The position numbers and the translations under genes were made by a program. From the NCBI GenBank assembly GCA_035636095.1, contig DASPZU010000117.1, positions 1 to 42,188 on the forward strand: 42,188 bases of DNA, given 5' to 3'. The notes under the pieces are model-generated. The model saw only the letters and a list, made by a program, of their open reading frames with translations. It ran no database searches and was not told the DNA's origin. The DNA is from Gp7-AA10 sp035636095. Lineage in GTDB: Bacteria > Acidobacteriota > Thermoanaerobaculia > Gp7-AA8. This document shows, in pieces, positions 8,203 to 15,237 of this stretch; within the stretch, counting starts at the first letter, position 1, and the number at the start of each line of letters is the position of its first letter.

Positions 8203-8231
8203 ATACTACCACTTACTCACATGGCGGACAA
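8203..8231 (-). promoter_or_regulatory. Sigma-70 type promoter for rimP-nusA-infB-ylxP
   Basis: On the minus strand TTGTCC (8231-8226) and TAGTAT (8208-8203) are separated by 17 bases, each matching the consensus at 4 of 6 positions with ideal spacing. Transcription would start near 8196, giving a leader of about 50 bases containing the terminator-like hairpin. Assigned by eye. Confidence 0.55.
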
Positions 8232-8259
8232 CAGGTTACGGGCCGCGCTGATTCCAAAT

Positions 8260-8335
8260 GGTCTCGCGGACTCGGGGTCGCGCGGTCTCGCAGCGAGGTA
8301 CCGCGAGACCCCGTAACCGCGAGACCCCGCAACTA
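8260..8335. repeat. GGTCTCGCGG-family dyad repeat at the PilZ gene 3' end
   Basis: Contains the exact decamer GGTCTCGCGG at 8260-8269 and its complement CCGCGAGACC at 8301-8310 and 8317-8326, so two alternative stems can form; GGGGTC (8275-8280) can also pair. Read on the minus strand it starts with the PilZ stop codon TAG (8335-8333) followed by TTGCGGGGTCTCGCGG. It may also serve as a structured 3' end for the PilZ message. Confidence 0.85.
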
Positions 8336-9067
8336 CGGCTGAAACCGCCCCGGCGCTATCCCTTCCCCTTCAATAATCGAAAGTTGCGCGAAAAGCTGGA
8401 TCAACTTGCGGCCGTCGCCATCGGATCTCGCGTAGGCGTCGCACAGCATCTCGATCTGCGACTGATCCTCGGCCGCCGAGACCGTGAAGCCTTCGACCGG
8501 TTGCCCGGGATCATGCGTTCGCTTCTTCTTCCAGTTGCGATTCTTCTCGAGCTGCAGGCAGATGTAGCCGGTCTCCTTGGCGACTCGGGCGGTCGGCAGC
8601 ACCGAGGATCCGATGGCCTCCGCGACGTCGGCGCGATTCTCGGTGAGCTGCCCGTGTCGGAAGATCGGCATCTTCTCCACGGAAGTCGGGATGAGACCGC
8701 GCGCATTTGCCTTCTGCTCTTCGAGCGCTCGTACGATGAAGCGTCCGATGATCCGCTTCAACTGGATGCGCGTTTCCTGCATGGGATCGAGAAACTCCAG
8801 ACCGGAGTGATAGACCGTCAAGCCGTCCGTGCCAACCGAGAATCGTTCCAGGCGCGACCGGACCACGCGGCACTCCACGCTGACCTGCTCGTCCTCCAAC
8901 ACGAAGGAGAGATTCGCTGAAGAGCCGGCGGCAGTGCCGAGAGCGGTGTGGTGCTCGATGCGCGCACCGAGAACACTGATGTCGACAACGACAACGGCAT
9001 TCGCGCCGAATCGACCCGTTGCCGGGAGCGACAAGCGGACGCGCTGGACGCGCCGATCTCTGGACAT
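8333..9067 (-). CDS. PilZ-domain protein with an uncharacterised C-terminal region
   Basis: 244 residues. Residues about 1-110 read as a PilZ domain: an N-terminal RRVQRVRL stretch, VVDISVLGARIEHH (the D/NxSxxG motif) and beta-strands ending in YHSGLEFLDP. PilZ domains bind cyclic di-GMP through an RxxxR motif and the DxSxxG element; here Arg-rich residues 3-11 and DISVLG fit, but binding is not certain. The C-terminal 130 residues (around IIGRFIVRALEEQKANARGL) match nothing I recognise. A terminator from the upstream gene lies 20 bases before its start. Confidence 0.8.
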   Translation of the reverse strand: MSRDRRVQRVRLSLPATGRFGANAVVVVDISVLGARIEHHTALGTAAGSSANLSFVLEDEQVSVECRVVRSRLERFSVGTDGLTVYHSGLEFLDPMQETRIQLKRIIGRFIVRALEEQKANARGLIPTSVEKMPIFRHGQLTENRADVAEAIGSSVLPTARVAKETGYICLQLEKNRNWKKKRTHDPGQPVEGFTVSAAEDQSQIEMLCDAYARSDGDGRKLIQLFAQLSIIEGEGIAPGRFQP

Positions 9068-9087
9068 GGACCCTTCAAATGATAAAC

Positions 9088-9115
9088 AAAAAGGCCGCGC
9101 TCCAGGCGCGGCCTT
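9088..9115 (-). terminator. Intrinsic terminator of the exported-protein gene
   Basis: On the minus strand AAGGCCGCGC (9115-9106), a 5-base loop, and GCGCGGCCTT (9100-9091) form a perfect 10-bp stem followed by a T-run (9092-9088). It lies 25 bases after the stop of the gene at 9141. The PilZ ATG follows 20 bases later, so PilZ needs its own promoter or read-through. Confidence 0.9.
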
Positions 9116-9140
9116 CCGTCAATCGTGAATGAAATTTTCG

Positions 9141-10169
9141 TCAGTGCTTGACCGCGCGGTGCAGGTTGAAGGCGCCCTTGCAGCCTGTGCTGTTGTAGAT
9201 GCAGTTGATGGCGGCGGTGGTCAGGGACTTCAGGTACTGCGGCTCCAGCGTGGTCGCGTCACCGCTGGCATTGTCGAGAACCGAGCCGTAGGCGAAGAAC
9301 GCCGGGCAACCGTTCGGGCAGCCGTTCGCGGCCGCGTCGCCGGTCGGCATGGTGTTCGTCTGCTCCACCGTGATGTACGCATTCGTCGCAGTTGAGCCCG
9401 AAAACACCGAGAACATCGCCGAGATGCCAGGCTGAACGTGGCCGAGCGGTGACAGCGTCTGCGAGAACGTGCTTCCGATCTGCGCTCCGGTCGCTCCATT
9501 AAAGAGTTTCACCAGCAGGGTGGTGGTCGAGTATTGCGACGCGTTCACGAGCCCGATGTTGCCGCGGTACGTTCCCGCGGTCCCCGCGCCGCCGGTGTTC
9601 CGAAGACCGGTGATGAAGACTTTATCGAGGCCGACCGGCGCGGCGTCGGAGGATACGAAGTTGTACCAGGGAAGGCCAGAGAAGAGCTGCCCCGTGGTCG
9701 GCGCAGTCGCTGGATTCCCGCCGGGAGGAATCGAGTAGATGCGGCTCTCGACGCTGATGTCGCGGAAGTCGGGGCAGACACCGGTGGTGGCGCCATTCGG
9801 GCAGGTGTTCACATCGCAGTTGCCGCCGGTCTTGCAGCCGTTGAAGATCAACTGACCGAATCCGGTCGCCAATCCGAGCTTGGTGGGAAAGATGTCCAGG
9901 ATTTCCTGGCGCTCGTTCGGCTGAAGCGCGATGACGTTGTTGAAACTCTGCTGCGCGCCACCTGCTCCGTTCCCATAGATGATGGATACGCTTACCCCGT
10001 CGGTGGTGAGATTCGAGATGAAGATGTCCGAAATGAACGTGCCCGATGCGCCTGCAAGGTGACCGGCGGCCGGAACGTAGACCTGATCCGCAGCGCGGAA
10101 GTTACTCGCCATCGCTGCGGTAGCAATGAACGTCACTGCCACGGCCACAACATTCTTCACTTTGACCAT
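9141..10169 (-). CDS. Exported protein of unknown function with paired cysteines
   Basis: About 342 residues from ATG 10169, which has a strong GAGGAG site three bases upstream and a clear Sec signal peptide (MVKVKNVVAVAVTFIATAAM). The mature part starts SNFRAADQVYVPAAGHLAGA and has an immunoglobulin-like beta-strand pattern (FISDIFISNLTTDGVSVSII, ERQEILDIFPTKLG). Cysteines occur in small clusters (CKTGGNCDVNTC, CPNGCP, C..TGCKG) that could form disulphides outside the cytoplasm. I do not recognise the family. It is monocistronic by the evidence of its own terminator. The open frame extends to 10208, but the added residues lack ribosome-binding support. Confidence 0.75.
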   Translation of the reverse strand: MVKVKNVVAVAVTFIATAAMASNFRAADQVYVPAAGHLAGASGTFISDIFISNLTTDGVSVSIIYGNGAGGAQQSFNNVIALQPNERQEILDIFPTKLGLATGFGQLIFNGCKTGGNCDVNTCPNGATTGVCPDFRDISVESRIYSIPPGGNPATAPTTGQLFSGLPWYNFVSSDAAPVGLDKVFITGLRNTGGAGTAGTYRGNIGLVNASQYSTTTLLVKLFNGATGAQIGSTFSQTLSPLGHVQPGISAMFSVFSGSTATNAYITVEQTNTMPTGDAAANGCPNGCPAFFAYGSVLDNASGDATTLEPQYLKSLTTAAINCIYNSTGCKGAFNLHRAVKH

Positions 10170-10237
10170 AATCTCCTCTTTTGCGGGTATTTTCTTAACA
10201 GACTCCAAGCCGCTGCCTTCTGCTTACATGAGCAGGA

Positions 10238-11239
10238 TTGCACGAAATTGATACGGACGATGCTAACAAAACGTCACGCCGCTTCCATGCTGGACTTCCA
10301 CGGAAAGGACGCGTCATCGTAACACGGATTCAAACATTTCAAGTCGAGGACAACGGCGTGCGACTCGACCGCGCGCTGGCAAGAATCTTTCCGGAATACA
10401 GCCGCAGTTTTCTGGCAAAACTCATCGCCGACGGACACGTTACGATCAACGATCGCGCGGCGTTGAAAGCATCCGAGCGCGTCATCGCCGGAGAGCGTGT
10501 GGCCCTCGATGTACCGCCGCCTTCGCCGACGGAAATTATTAAACAGAACCTGCCGCTCACAATTTTGTTTGAGGATGCCGATCTGGCGGTGATCGACAAA
10601 CCGCCCGGACTGGTCGTTCACCCCGCCGCCGGCCACGCAGATCGCACGCTGGTCAACGCGCTCCTCTTTCACGTGAAGAATCTGAGCGGAGTGGGGGGAG
10701 AGCTCCGCCCGGGGATCGTTCATCGGCTCGATAAGGACACCAGCGGCGTGATGGTCATTGCCAAGAACGATTCGGCGCACCGAACGCTCACTGAGGCGTG
10801 GCCGAAGATCCGGAAGGAGTACCTCGCCATTGTCTACGGCAAGCCGAAAAGCGATCGCGGAACGATCGAGGGTTCGATCGGACGCGATCCACGCAATCGC
10901 AAACGCATGGCAGTGGTGCGCAGCGGCGGGCGGGCGGCGACGACGGAGTACGCCGTCGTCGAATCACTGCGATACGCATCGCTGCTGCGATGCGTACTAC
11001 GTTCCGGACGCACGCACCAAATCCGCGTCCATCTCAAACACCTCGGACACCCTCTGGTCGGCGATCCGCTCTATTCCGGCCCGCAGTGGCGCGGCATTCC
11101 CGACAAGCGGATCCAAAAAGCAATGGCCGCGTTCTCACGACAGGCATTGCATTCGGCGCGTCTCACCCTGCCGGATGGACGGAGTTTCGAAGCTCAACTG
11201 CCGGAGGATATGCGCGTTTTAATCGACGCTCTTCGTTAG
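10238..11239 (+). CDS. rluD: RluD-type 23S rRNA pseudouridine synthase
   Basis: Isomerises uridine to pseudouridine in 23S rRNA. An N-terminal S4 RNA-binding domain (GVRLDRALARIFPEYSRSFL) precedes the catalytic domain with HRLDKDTSGVMVIAKN (catalytic Asp in HRLD) and the SGRTHQIRVHLKHLGHPLVG motif. The start is uncertain: the open frame begins at TTG 10238 without a good ribosome site, and there is no in-frame ATG or GTG before the S4 domain. An ATC at 10316 has GGAAAGGA at an ideal 6-base spacing and gives an N-terminus (M)VTRIQTFQVEDNG typical of the family. The TAG stop is the first triplet of the downstream inverted-repeat cassette. Confidence 0.93.
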   Translation: MHEIDTDDANKTSRRFHAGLPRKGRVIVTRIQTFQVEDNGVRLDRALARIFPEYSRSFLAKLIADGHVTINDRAALKASERVIAGERVALDVPPPSPTEIIKQNLPLTILFEDADLAVIDKPPGLVVHPAAGHADRTLVNALLFHVKNLSGVGGELRPGIVHRLDKDTSGVMVIAKNDSAHRTLTEAWPKIRKEYLAIVYGKPKSDRGTIEGSIGRDPRNRKRMAVVRSGGRAATTEYAVVESLRYASLLRCVLRSGRTHQIRVHLKHLGHPLVGDPLYSGPQWRGIPDKRIQKAMAAFSRQALHSARLTLPDGRSFEAQLPEDMRVLIDALR

Positions 11240-11640
11240 CGCGGCTTTGGGGTCTCGCGGTTGCGAGGTCTCGCAGTGCTTCGCTCCATCTGCTGAACCC
11301 ACCGGATGAGCCCAACCAGAGCCTTCCCCGTGCGCCGAATCTCACGATTCAACGATTCGAATGATTCGGCGGAGACGAAACGAAGTCGGCTTGCGATGAT
11401 CGCTTCGGCTTCAACCTCAAATAGTGAACCTCGAGCCTGACTCAGAAACTGCCGCCATTCTCCGTAAGTTATCCGGCCGTGTCCTTCCGCGATTTGCGCC
11501 ACCACGCCGACAGATGCCCTTCGAATCTGCGCCGTGAGGCCGTAACACTCTTCCTTTGGGAACGGTGACGAAACTTCGTAGACAACTTCCGTCATATCCA
11601 GCGCACGCTGGAAAGCAACCAGATCATGCAGTGATTTCAT
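11236..11640 (-). CDS. Four-helix bundle protein, S23/Avd-like
   Basis: About 134 residues from ATG 11640 (MKSLHDLVAFQRALDMTEVV), with the family signature FPKEECYGLTAQIRRASVGV and QIAEGHGR. Relatives include proteins encoded in 23S rRNA intervening sequences and the Avd accessory protein of diversity-generating retroelements. They are positively charged four-helix bundles thought to bind nucleic acid; most have no assigned role. The C-terminal tail (MERSTARPRNRETPKPR) is encoded by the flanking repeat, so the ancestral stop was probably replaced. The open frame reaches 11709, but the family start is the internal ATG. It sits between convergent rluD and downstream nupC inside an inverted-repeat cassette. 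Confidence 0.88.
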   Translation of the reverse strand: MKSLHDLVAFQRALDMTEVVYEVSSPFPKEECYGLTAQIRRASVGVVAQIAEGHGRITYGEWRQFLSQARGSLFEVEAEAIIASRLRFVSAESFESLNREIRRTGKALVGLIRWVQQMERSTARPRNRETPKPR

Positions 11641-11749
11641 ATTGTTCGTGGTGCCGCAGACAGAGCGCTGCGCGTGTGTGGAATACCGCGGAATAGTGTA
11701 CCTCGGCAACCCCGAGACCGCTCAACTCCGAGACCGCGAGACCGCGCTA
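11237..11749. mobile_element. Putative cassette: S23-like gene between inverted GGTCTCGCGG repeats
   Basis: The segment starts TAGCGCGG on the plus strand (11237-11244) and starts identically on the minus strand (11749-11742). The first about 39 bases after the initial T of each end align at roughly 29 of 39 positions, counted by eye, and include the exact decamer at 11251-11260 and its complement at 11734-11743. The only gene inside is the four-helix-bundle protein, whose last 15 codons lie in one repeat. The terminal TAG triplets are the stop codons of rluD on one side and nupC on the other. No transposase or target duplication is visible; mobility is inferred. Confidence 0.5.
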
Positions 11750-13156
11750 CAACAACATCCCCGCAATGGTGGCAGTCAGAAAATTCGCGAGCGTTCCAGC
11801 GAACATCGCGCGCAGGCCTAACCGCGCCAGATCGCCGCGCCGGCTGGGGGCGAGCGAACCGATGCCGCCGATCTGAATCGCGATCGACGAGAAGTTCGCG
11901 AATCCGCACAGCGCGTAGGTGGTGATGATGAAGCTGCGCCGCGCCAGGCTGCTGCCCACACCCGGCTCGCCTAACTTCGCGAACGCCACGAACTCGTTGA
12001 GCACCATGCGCGTGCCGAGAAGATTCCCGACTGTCAGGCTGTCCTTCCACGAAACGCCCATGGCCCACGCGATGGGCCGGAAGATCCAGCCCAGGACGAT
12101 GTCCATGCTGGCAGGGAACCACGCGATGTAATTGTGCACGTAGCCGAACGATCCATTCAGCAGCGCCACCAGAGCGACGAACGCGATGAGCATGGCAGCG
12201 ACGTTCAACGACAGGTGCAATCCTTCGATCGCGCCGCGGCCCGCGGCATCGATGATGTTGACGTCCTGCTTCGGAACGACGACCTCGACGTCGCCGCCGG
12301 TCTTGGGCTGATCGACCTCCGGCACGATGATTTTCGACATCATGATCGCGCCCGGCGCGGTCATGATCACGGCCGTGAGCAGATGGATGACGTCGACCTT
12401 CGCGACCAGCACATAGGCAGCCATGATTCCGCCCGAGATGTGCGCCATGCCGGCGGTCATGATGGTCATGAGCTCGGACATGGTCAACTCGGGCAGAAAT
12501 GGACGAATCGTCAGCGGCGCTTCGGTCTGTCCCATGAAGATCGAAGCGGCGACCGAGGTTGATTCCGCGCCGGATGCGCCCAGGAAACGCGTCATGATCC
12601 TTGCGAAGAGCTTGACCACCAGCTGCATCACGCCGAGGTAGTAAAGGATGGCGAAGATGGAAGCGATGAAGATGATGGTGGGCAGGACTTGCGTTGCGAA
12701 GATGAAACCGATCTTCTTGCTGTTCTGCACGCCCAGCTCGCCGAACACGAACTGAGAACCCGCGCCGGTATAACCAATCAACTGGTTGACGATCGTCTTC
12801 ATCGTTTCGAAGAGATACGCCAGCAGGTTGAAGGTCAGAAAGAGGTAGAGCGTCACGACGCCGAAGCCGTACCAGAGGAAGCGGCGCGACTCGATGGGCA
12901 TCAGCTTCGCGAGCCAATAAATCGCGACGGCCAGCACGATGAAAATGAGCGCCGCCACTCTTCGATCGATTGGAACGGCAATCGTTGACAAGTAGTCCGC
13001 GATCATCTGCCCTTTGAGCACCGCGATCGCAATGAGAATCTGAAGGAGCAATCCCCAGAAGACGGTCCGCCATCGAATCGCTCTGCGATTGTTCGACAGC
13101 AGAAATGCGATGCCCAGAATTACAACGAAGCCGATGAGGGCCGAAAGTCGCTCCAC
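11747..13156 (-). CDS. nupC: NupC family concentrative nucleoside transporter
   Basis: About 469 residues from GTG 13156, which has AAGGAG six bases upstream; the longer open frame to 13597 runs antisense through punA. It couples nucleoside uptake to an ion gradient at the inner membrane. The CNT order is visible: N-terminal domain (LLSNNRRAIRWRTVFWGLLL), a gate region (NQLIGYTGAGSQFVFGELG) and the C-terminal domain with the conserved GQTEAPLTIRPFL nucleoside-binding hairpin, plus a SFGYVHNYIAWFPA stretch. It is divergent from purine nucleoside phosphorylase, making a natural salvage pair. Its TAG stop is the end of an inverted-repeat cassette. Confidence 0.95.
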   Translation of the reverse strand: MERLSALIGFVVILGIAFLLSNNRRAIRWRTVFWGLLLQILIAIAVLKGQMIADYLSTIAVPIDRRVAALIFIVLAVAIYWLAKLMPIESRRFLWYGFGVVTLYLFLTFNLLAYLFETMKTIVNQLIGYTGAGSQFVFGELGVQNSKKIGFIFATQVLPTIIFIASIFAILYYLGVMQLVVKLFARIMTRFLGASGAESTSVAASIFMGQTEAPLTIRPFLPELTMSELMTIMTAGMAHISGGIMAAYVLVAKVDVIHLLTAVIMTAPGAIMMSKIIVPEVDQPKTGGDVEVVVPKQDVNIIDAAGRGAIEGLHLSLNVAAMLIAFVALVALLNGSFGYVHNYIAWFPASMDIVLGWIFRPIAWAMGVSWKDSLTVGNLLGTRMVLNEFVAFAKLGEPGVGSSLARRSFIITTYALCGFANFSSIAIQIGGIGSLAPSRRGDLARLGLRAMFAGTLANFLTATIAGMLL

Positions 13157-13189
13157 GTCATGCTCCTTGTGCCGATTTGAACGGACGCA

Positions 13190-13200
13190 AGCATATACTC
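13190..13200. promoter_or_regulatory. Shared divergent -10 region of nupC and punA
   Basis: The 51-base spacer has one AT-rich core, GCATATACTC. On the plus strand TATACT (13194-13199) is a good -10 box only 8 bases before the punA ATG, predicting a leaderless or nearly leaderless punA mRNA; no Shine-Dalgarno precedes that ATG. On the minus strand TATATG overlaps the same bases and would give nupC a short leader containing AAGGAG. No -35 at standard spacing was seen. Confidence 0.45.
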
Positions 13201-13207
13201 GCCCGCC

Positions 13208-14023
13208 ATGATTCAGCCGATCAACGATGCGGTGGCCTTCGTTCGCAGGAAGACCAAAATCACGCCCCAGGTCGGTGTCGTGCTCGGATCGGGCCTCGGC
13301 AGCGTGGTCGATTCCGTCAAGACCGAGACGGTGATTCCGTACGGCGAGATCCCGGGCGGGAAAGCCGCCACTGTGATCGGTCACTCCGGTCAGATGGTGT
13401 TGGGCACCATCGGAAAATTGCCGATCGTGATTCTCAGCGGCCGCATGCACTTCTACGAAGGCTATGAGATGAACGAAGTGATGCTGCTGTCGCGAGTCAT
13501 CGGCCGGCTCGGCATCAAGAAACTCGTGGTGACCAACGCCGCCGGCGGGATCAACACCTCCTACAAGCCCGGCGATCTGATGCTCATCTCGGATCACATC
13601 AACTTCATGGGAGTGAACCCGCTGCGCGGCCCCAACATCGACGATCTCGGTCTCCGCTTTCCCGACATGACCGAAGCCTATCCCGAAGATTTGCGAAAGA
13701 TTGCGCGCGAAGTCGGCAAGAAGCTCGGACTCAAACTGCAGGAAGGCGTTTACCTGGCGCTGTCCGGACCGACATACGAAACGCCGGCAGAGATTCGCGC
13801 GTTTCGGACGCTAGGCGCCGATGCGGTGGGCATGTCGACAGTTCCGGAAGTGGTCGCGATGGCGCATATGAACATCCCGGTCCTCGGCATCTCGTGCATC
13901 ACCAACATGGCCGCAGGCGTGCTCAAACAAAAACTGCATCATCAGGAAGTGATGGACACCACGCAGCGCGTGGCCAAGGACTTCACGGCGCTGGTGGTCG
14001 GAATCCTGGAGCGCCTGGCATGA
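13208..14023 (+). CDS. punA: Purine nucleoside phosphorylase, trimeric type
   Basis: A 271-residue enzyme splitting inosine, guanosine and deoxy forms into base and (deoxy)ribose-1-phosphate. Family signatures are intact: GVVLGSGLGSVVD (phosphate-binding), GRMHFYEGYEMNEV, VTNAAGGINTSYKPGDLMLI, SGPTYETPAEIRAFRTLGAD and AVGMSTVPEVVAMAHM. The downstream amidohydrolase-like gene overlaps the stop in ATGA, so it is probably co-translated. Divergence from a nucleoside importer supports a nucleoside-salvage role. Confidence 0.97.
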   Translation: MIQPINDAVAFVRRKTKITPQVGVVLGSGLGSVVDSVKTETVIPYGEIPGGKAATVIGHSGQMVLGTIGKLPIVILSGRMHFYEGYEMNEVMLLSRVIGRLGIKKLVVTNAAGGINTSYKPGDLMLISDHINFMGVNPLRGPNIDDLGLRFPDMTEAYPEDLRKIAREVGKKLGLKLQEGVYLALSGPTYETPAEIRAFRTLGADAVGMSTVPEVVAMAHMNIPVLGISCITNMAAGVLKQKLHHQEVMDTTQRVAKDFTALVVGILERLA

Positions 14024-15237
14024 GCCTTCTCTTCGCTGCGGCGCTGGTTCTCTCCGGGGGAACAGTCGTGGGCGCGCGATCCGACTTTCACAATGCCGTG
14101 ATCGTCATTCGCGATGGACGCATCGAATCGGTCGGAACACAGAAGCTGATGGCCATCCCGAAGGATGCGCGTGTCATCGACGTCACCGGCGCGTACATCG
14201 TGCCGGGACTCAACGATGTGTTCGCCGGATTAAACAGCCAGTCGCAAGCGAACGCCTACCTCTACATGGGGGTGACGTCGATTGTCGGATCCGACGAGCC
14301 GGGCGGCCGGCGCGGTGCGCTTCTGAGAACTGCCAAGCCGAGTCCGCACATCCATCCTCTCGCCCTCGTGGCGAAACCGGAAGATGTTGACGAAGCCGCG
14401 CACCACGGCGCAGAGGTCCTCCTTCTCTATTATCCGTTGAGAGCGGACCAGACTCGCCTGGCGGTGGCGCGAGCACGCCAGCTGAATTTGCCGACCATCG
14501 GCGAGCTGGGTGCGACGCCGTACGCCGAGGCCATCGAGGCCGGTGTCGATGCGTTCGTTCATGCCAGCCGCTACGCACTGGAGCTTGCGCCGGCCCAGAT
14601 ACGCGATGCGGTGGCGAACGATCCTTTCGGTCCGCCGCGGACAACCTTTTACCAATATCTTGCCAAACTGAATCCCGATGATCCCGCCGTTGAAAGATGG
14701 GGAGCGCGCCTCGCGCGCGGCCGTACCGTCCTGATTCCGACTCTGAGTCTTTACTACCTCGAGCTGCCGAATCACGAGAATCCGTGGAAGGAAAAGATTG
14801 CGGCGATTCTCGATCCGAAGGACGTCCATCTGCCCGCCGACCGCCAGACAGGGAAAGCGCCGAAGCCGCCCGGGGTCCCCGATGGTCTTGCGGAAAACGT
14901 GATTCGGATCGAAGAGCGCTATCGACGCGCCGGCGCACAATACCTGGCCGGCAGCGGCACGAGCGCGTTCGGCACGCTGCCGGGCATCTCGCTTCACAAT
15001 GAGCTCCGAATGCTCACCGACCTCGGCCTAACACCGCGTCAGGCACTGGCCGCCGCAACGCGCAACGTTGGCGACGCGTTTCGCTGGCCGACGGTCGGCA
15101 GAATCGCGGCAGGCTACGACGCCGATCTGGTGGTCGTCGACGCCGATCCGACTATCGACATTCGCAATCTCAAGAAGATTCGCATGGTCATTCTGAACGG
15201 CGAGATTGTCGATCGTGCGGCCCTGTTGAAACACTGA
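14020..15237 (+). CDS. Amidohydrolase-superfamily protein lacking metal ligands (probable pseudoenzyme)
   Basis: 405 residues resembling exported imidazolonepropionase-like amidohydrolases. The composite beta-sandwich (VVGARSDFHNAVIVIRDGRI, VIDVTGAYIVPGL) and the C-terminal end (GLTPRQALAAATRNVGDAF, GRIAAGYDADLVVVDADP, ILNGEIVDRA) are well preserved. The active site is not. The expected HxH after VPGL is replaced by NDVFAGLN, and the usual AGTD aspartate region reads AGSGTSAFG. One His (AFVHAS) remains. The fold is therefore probably kept without hydrolase chemistry, suggesting a binding or structural role. It overlaps punA and the LigD-type gene at its two ends. Confidence 0.8.
   Translation: MSLLFAAALVLSGGTVVGARSDFHNAVIVIRDGRIESVGTQKLMAIPKDARVIDVTGAYIVPGLNDVFAGLNSQSQANAYLYMGVTSIVGSDEPGGRRGALLRTAKPSPHIHPLALVAKPEDVDEAAHHGAEVLLLYYPLRADQTRLAVARARQLNLPTIGELGATPYAEAIEAGVDAFVHASRYALELAPAQIRDAVANDPFGPPRTTFYQYLAKLNPDDPAVERWGARLARGRTVLIPTLSLYYLELPNHENPWKEKIAAILDPKDVHLPADRQTGKAPKPPGVPDGLAENVIRIEERYRRAGAQYLAGSGTSAFGTLPGISLHNELRMLTDLGLTPRQALAAATRNVGDAFRWPTVGRIAAGYDADLVVVDADPTIDIRNLKKIRMVILNGEIVDRAALLKH

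Noticed and set aside
8146..8260. An initiator tRNA gene upstream of rimP, as in enterobacteria
   Set aside because: No cloverleaf or CCA end; only a promoter and a terminator-like hairpin are seen.
11637..13073. 478-residue minus-strand frame overlapping nupC
   Set aside because: Out-of-frame, Arg/His-rich; the nupC frame contains all transporter motifs.
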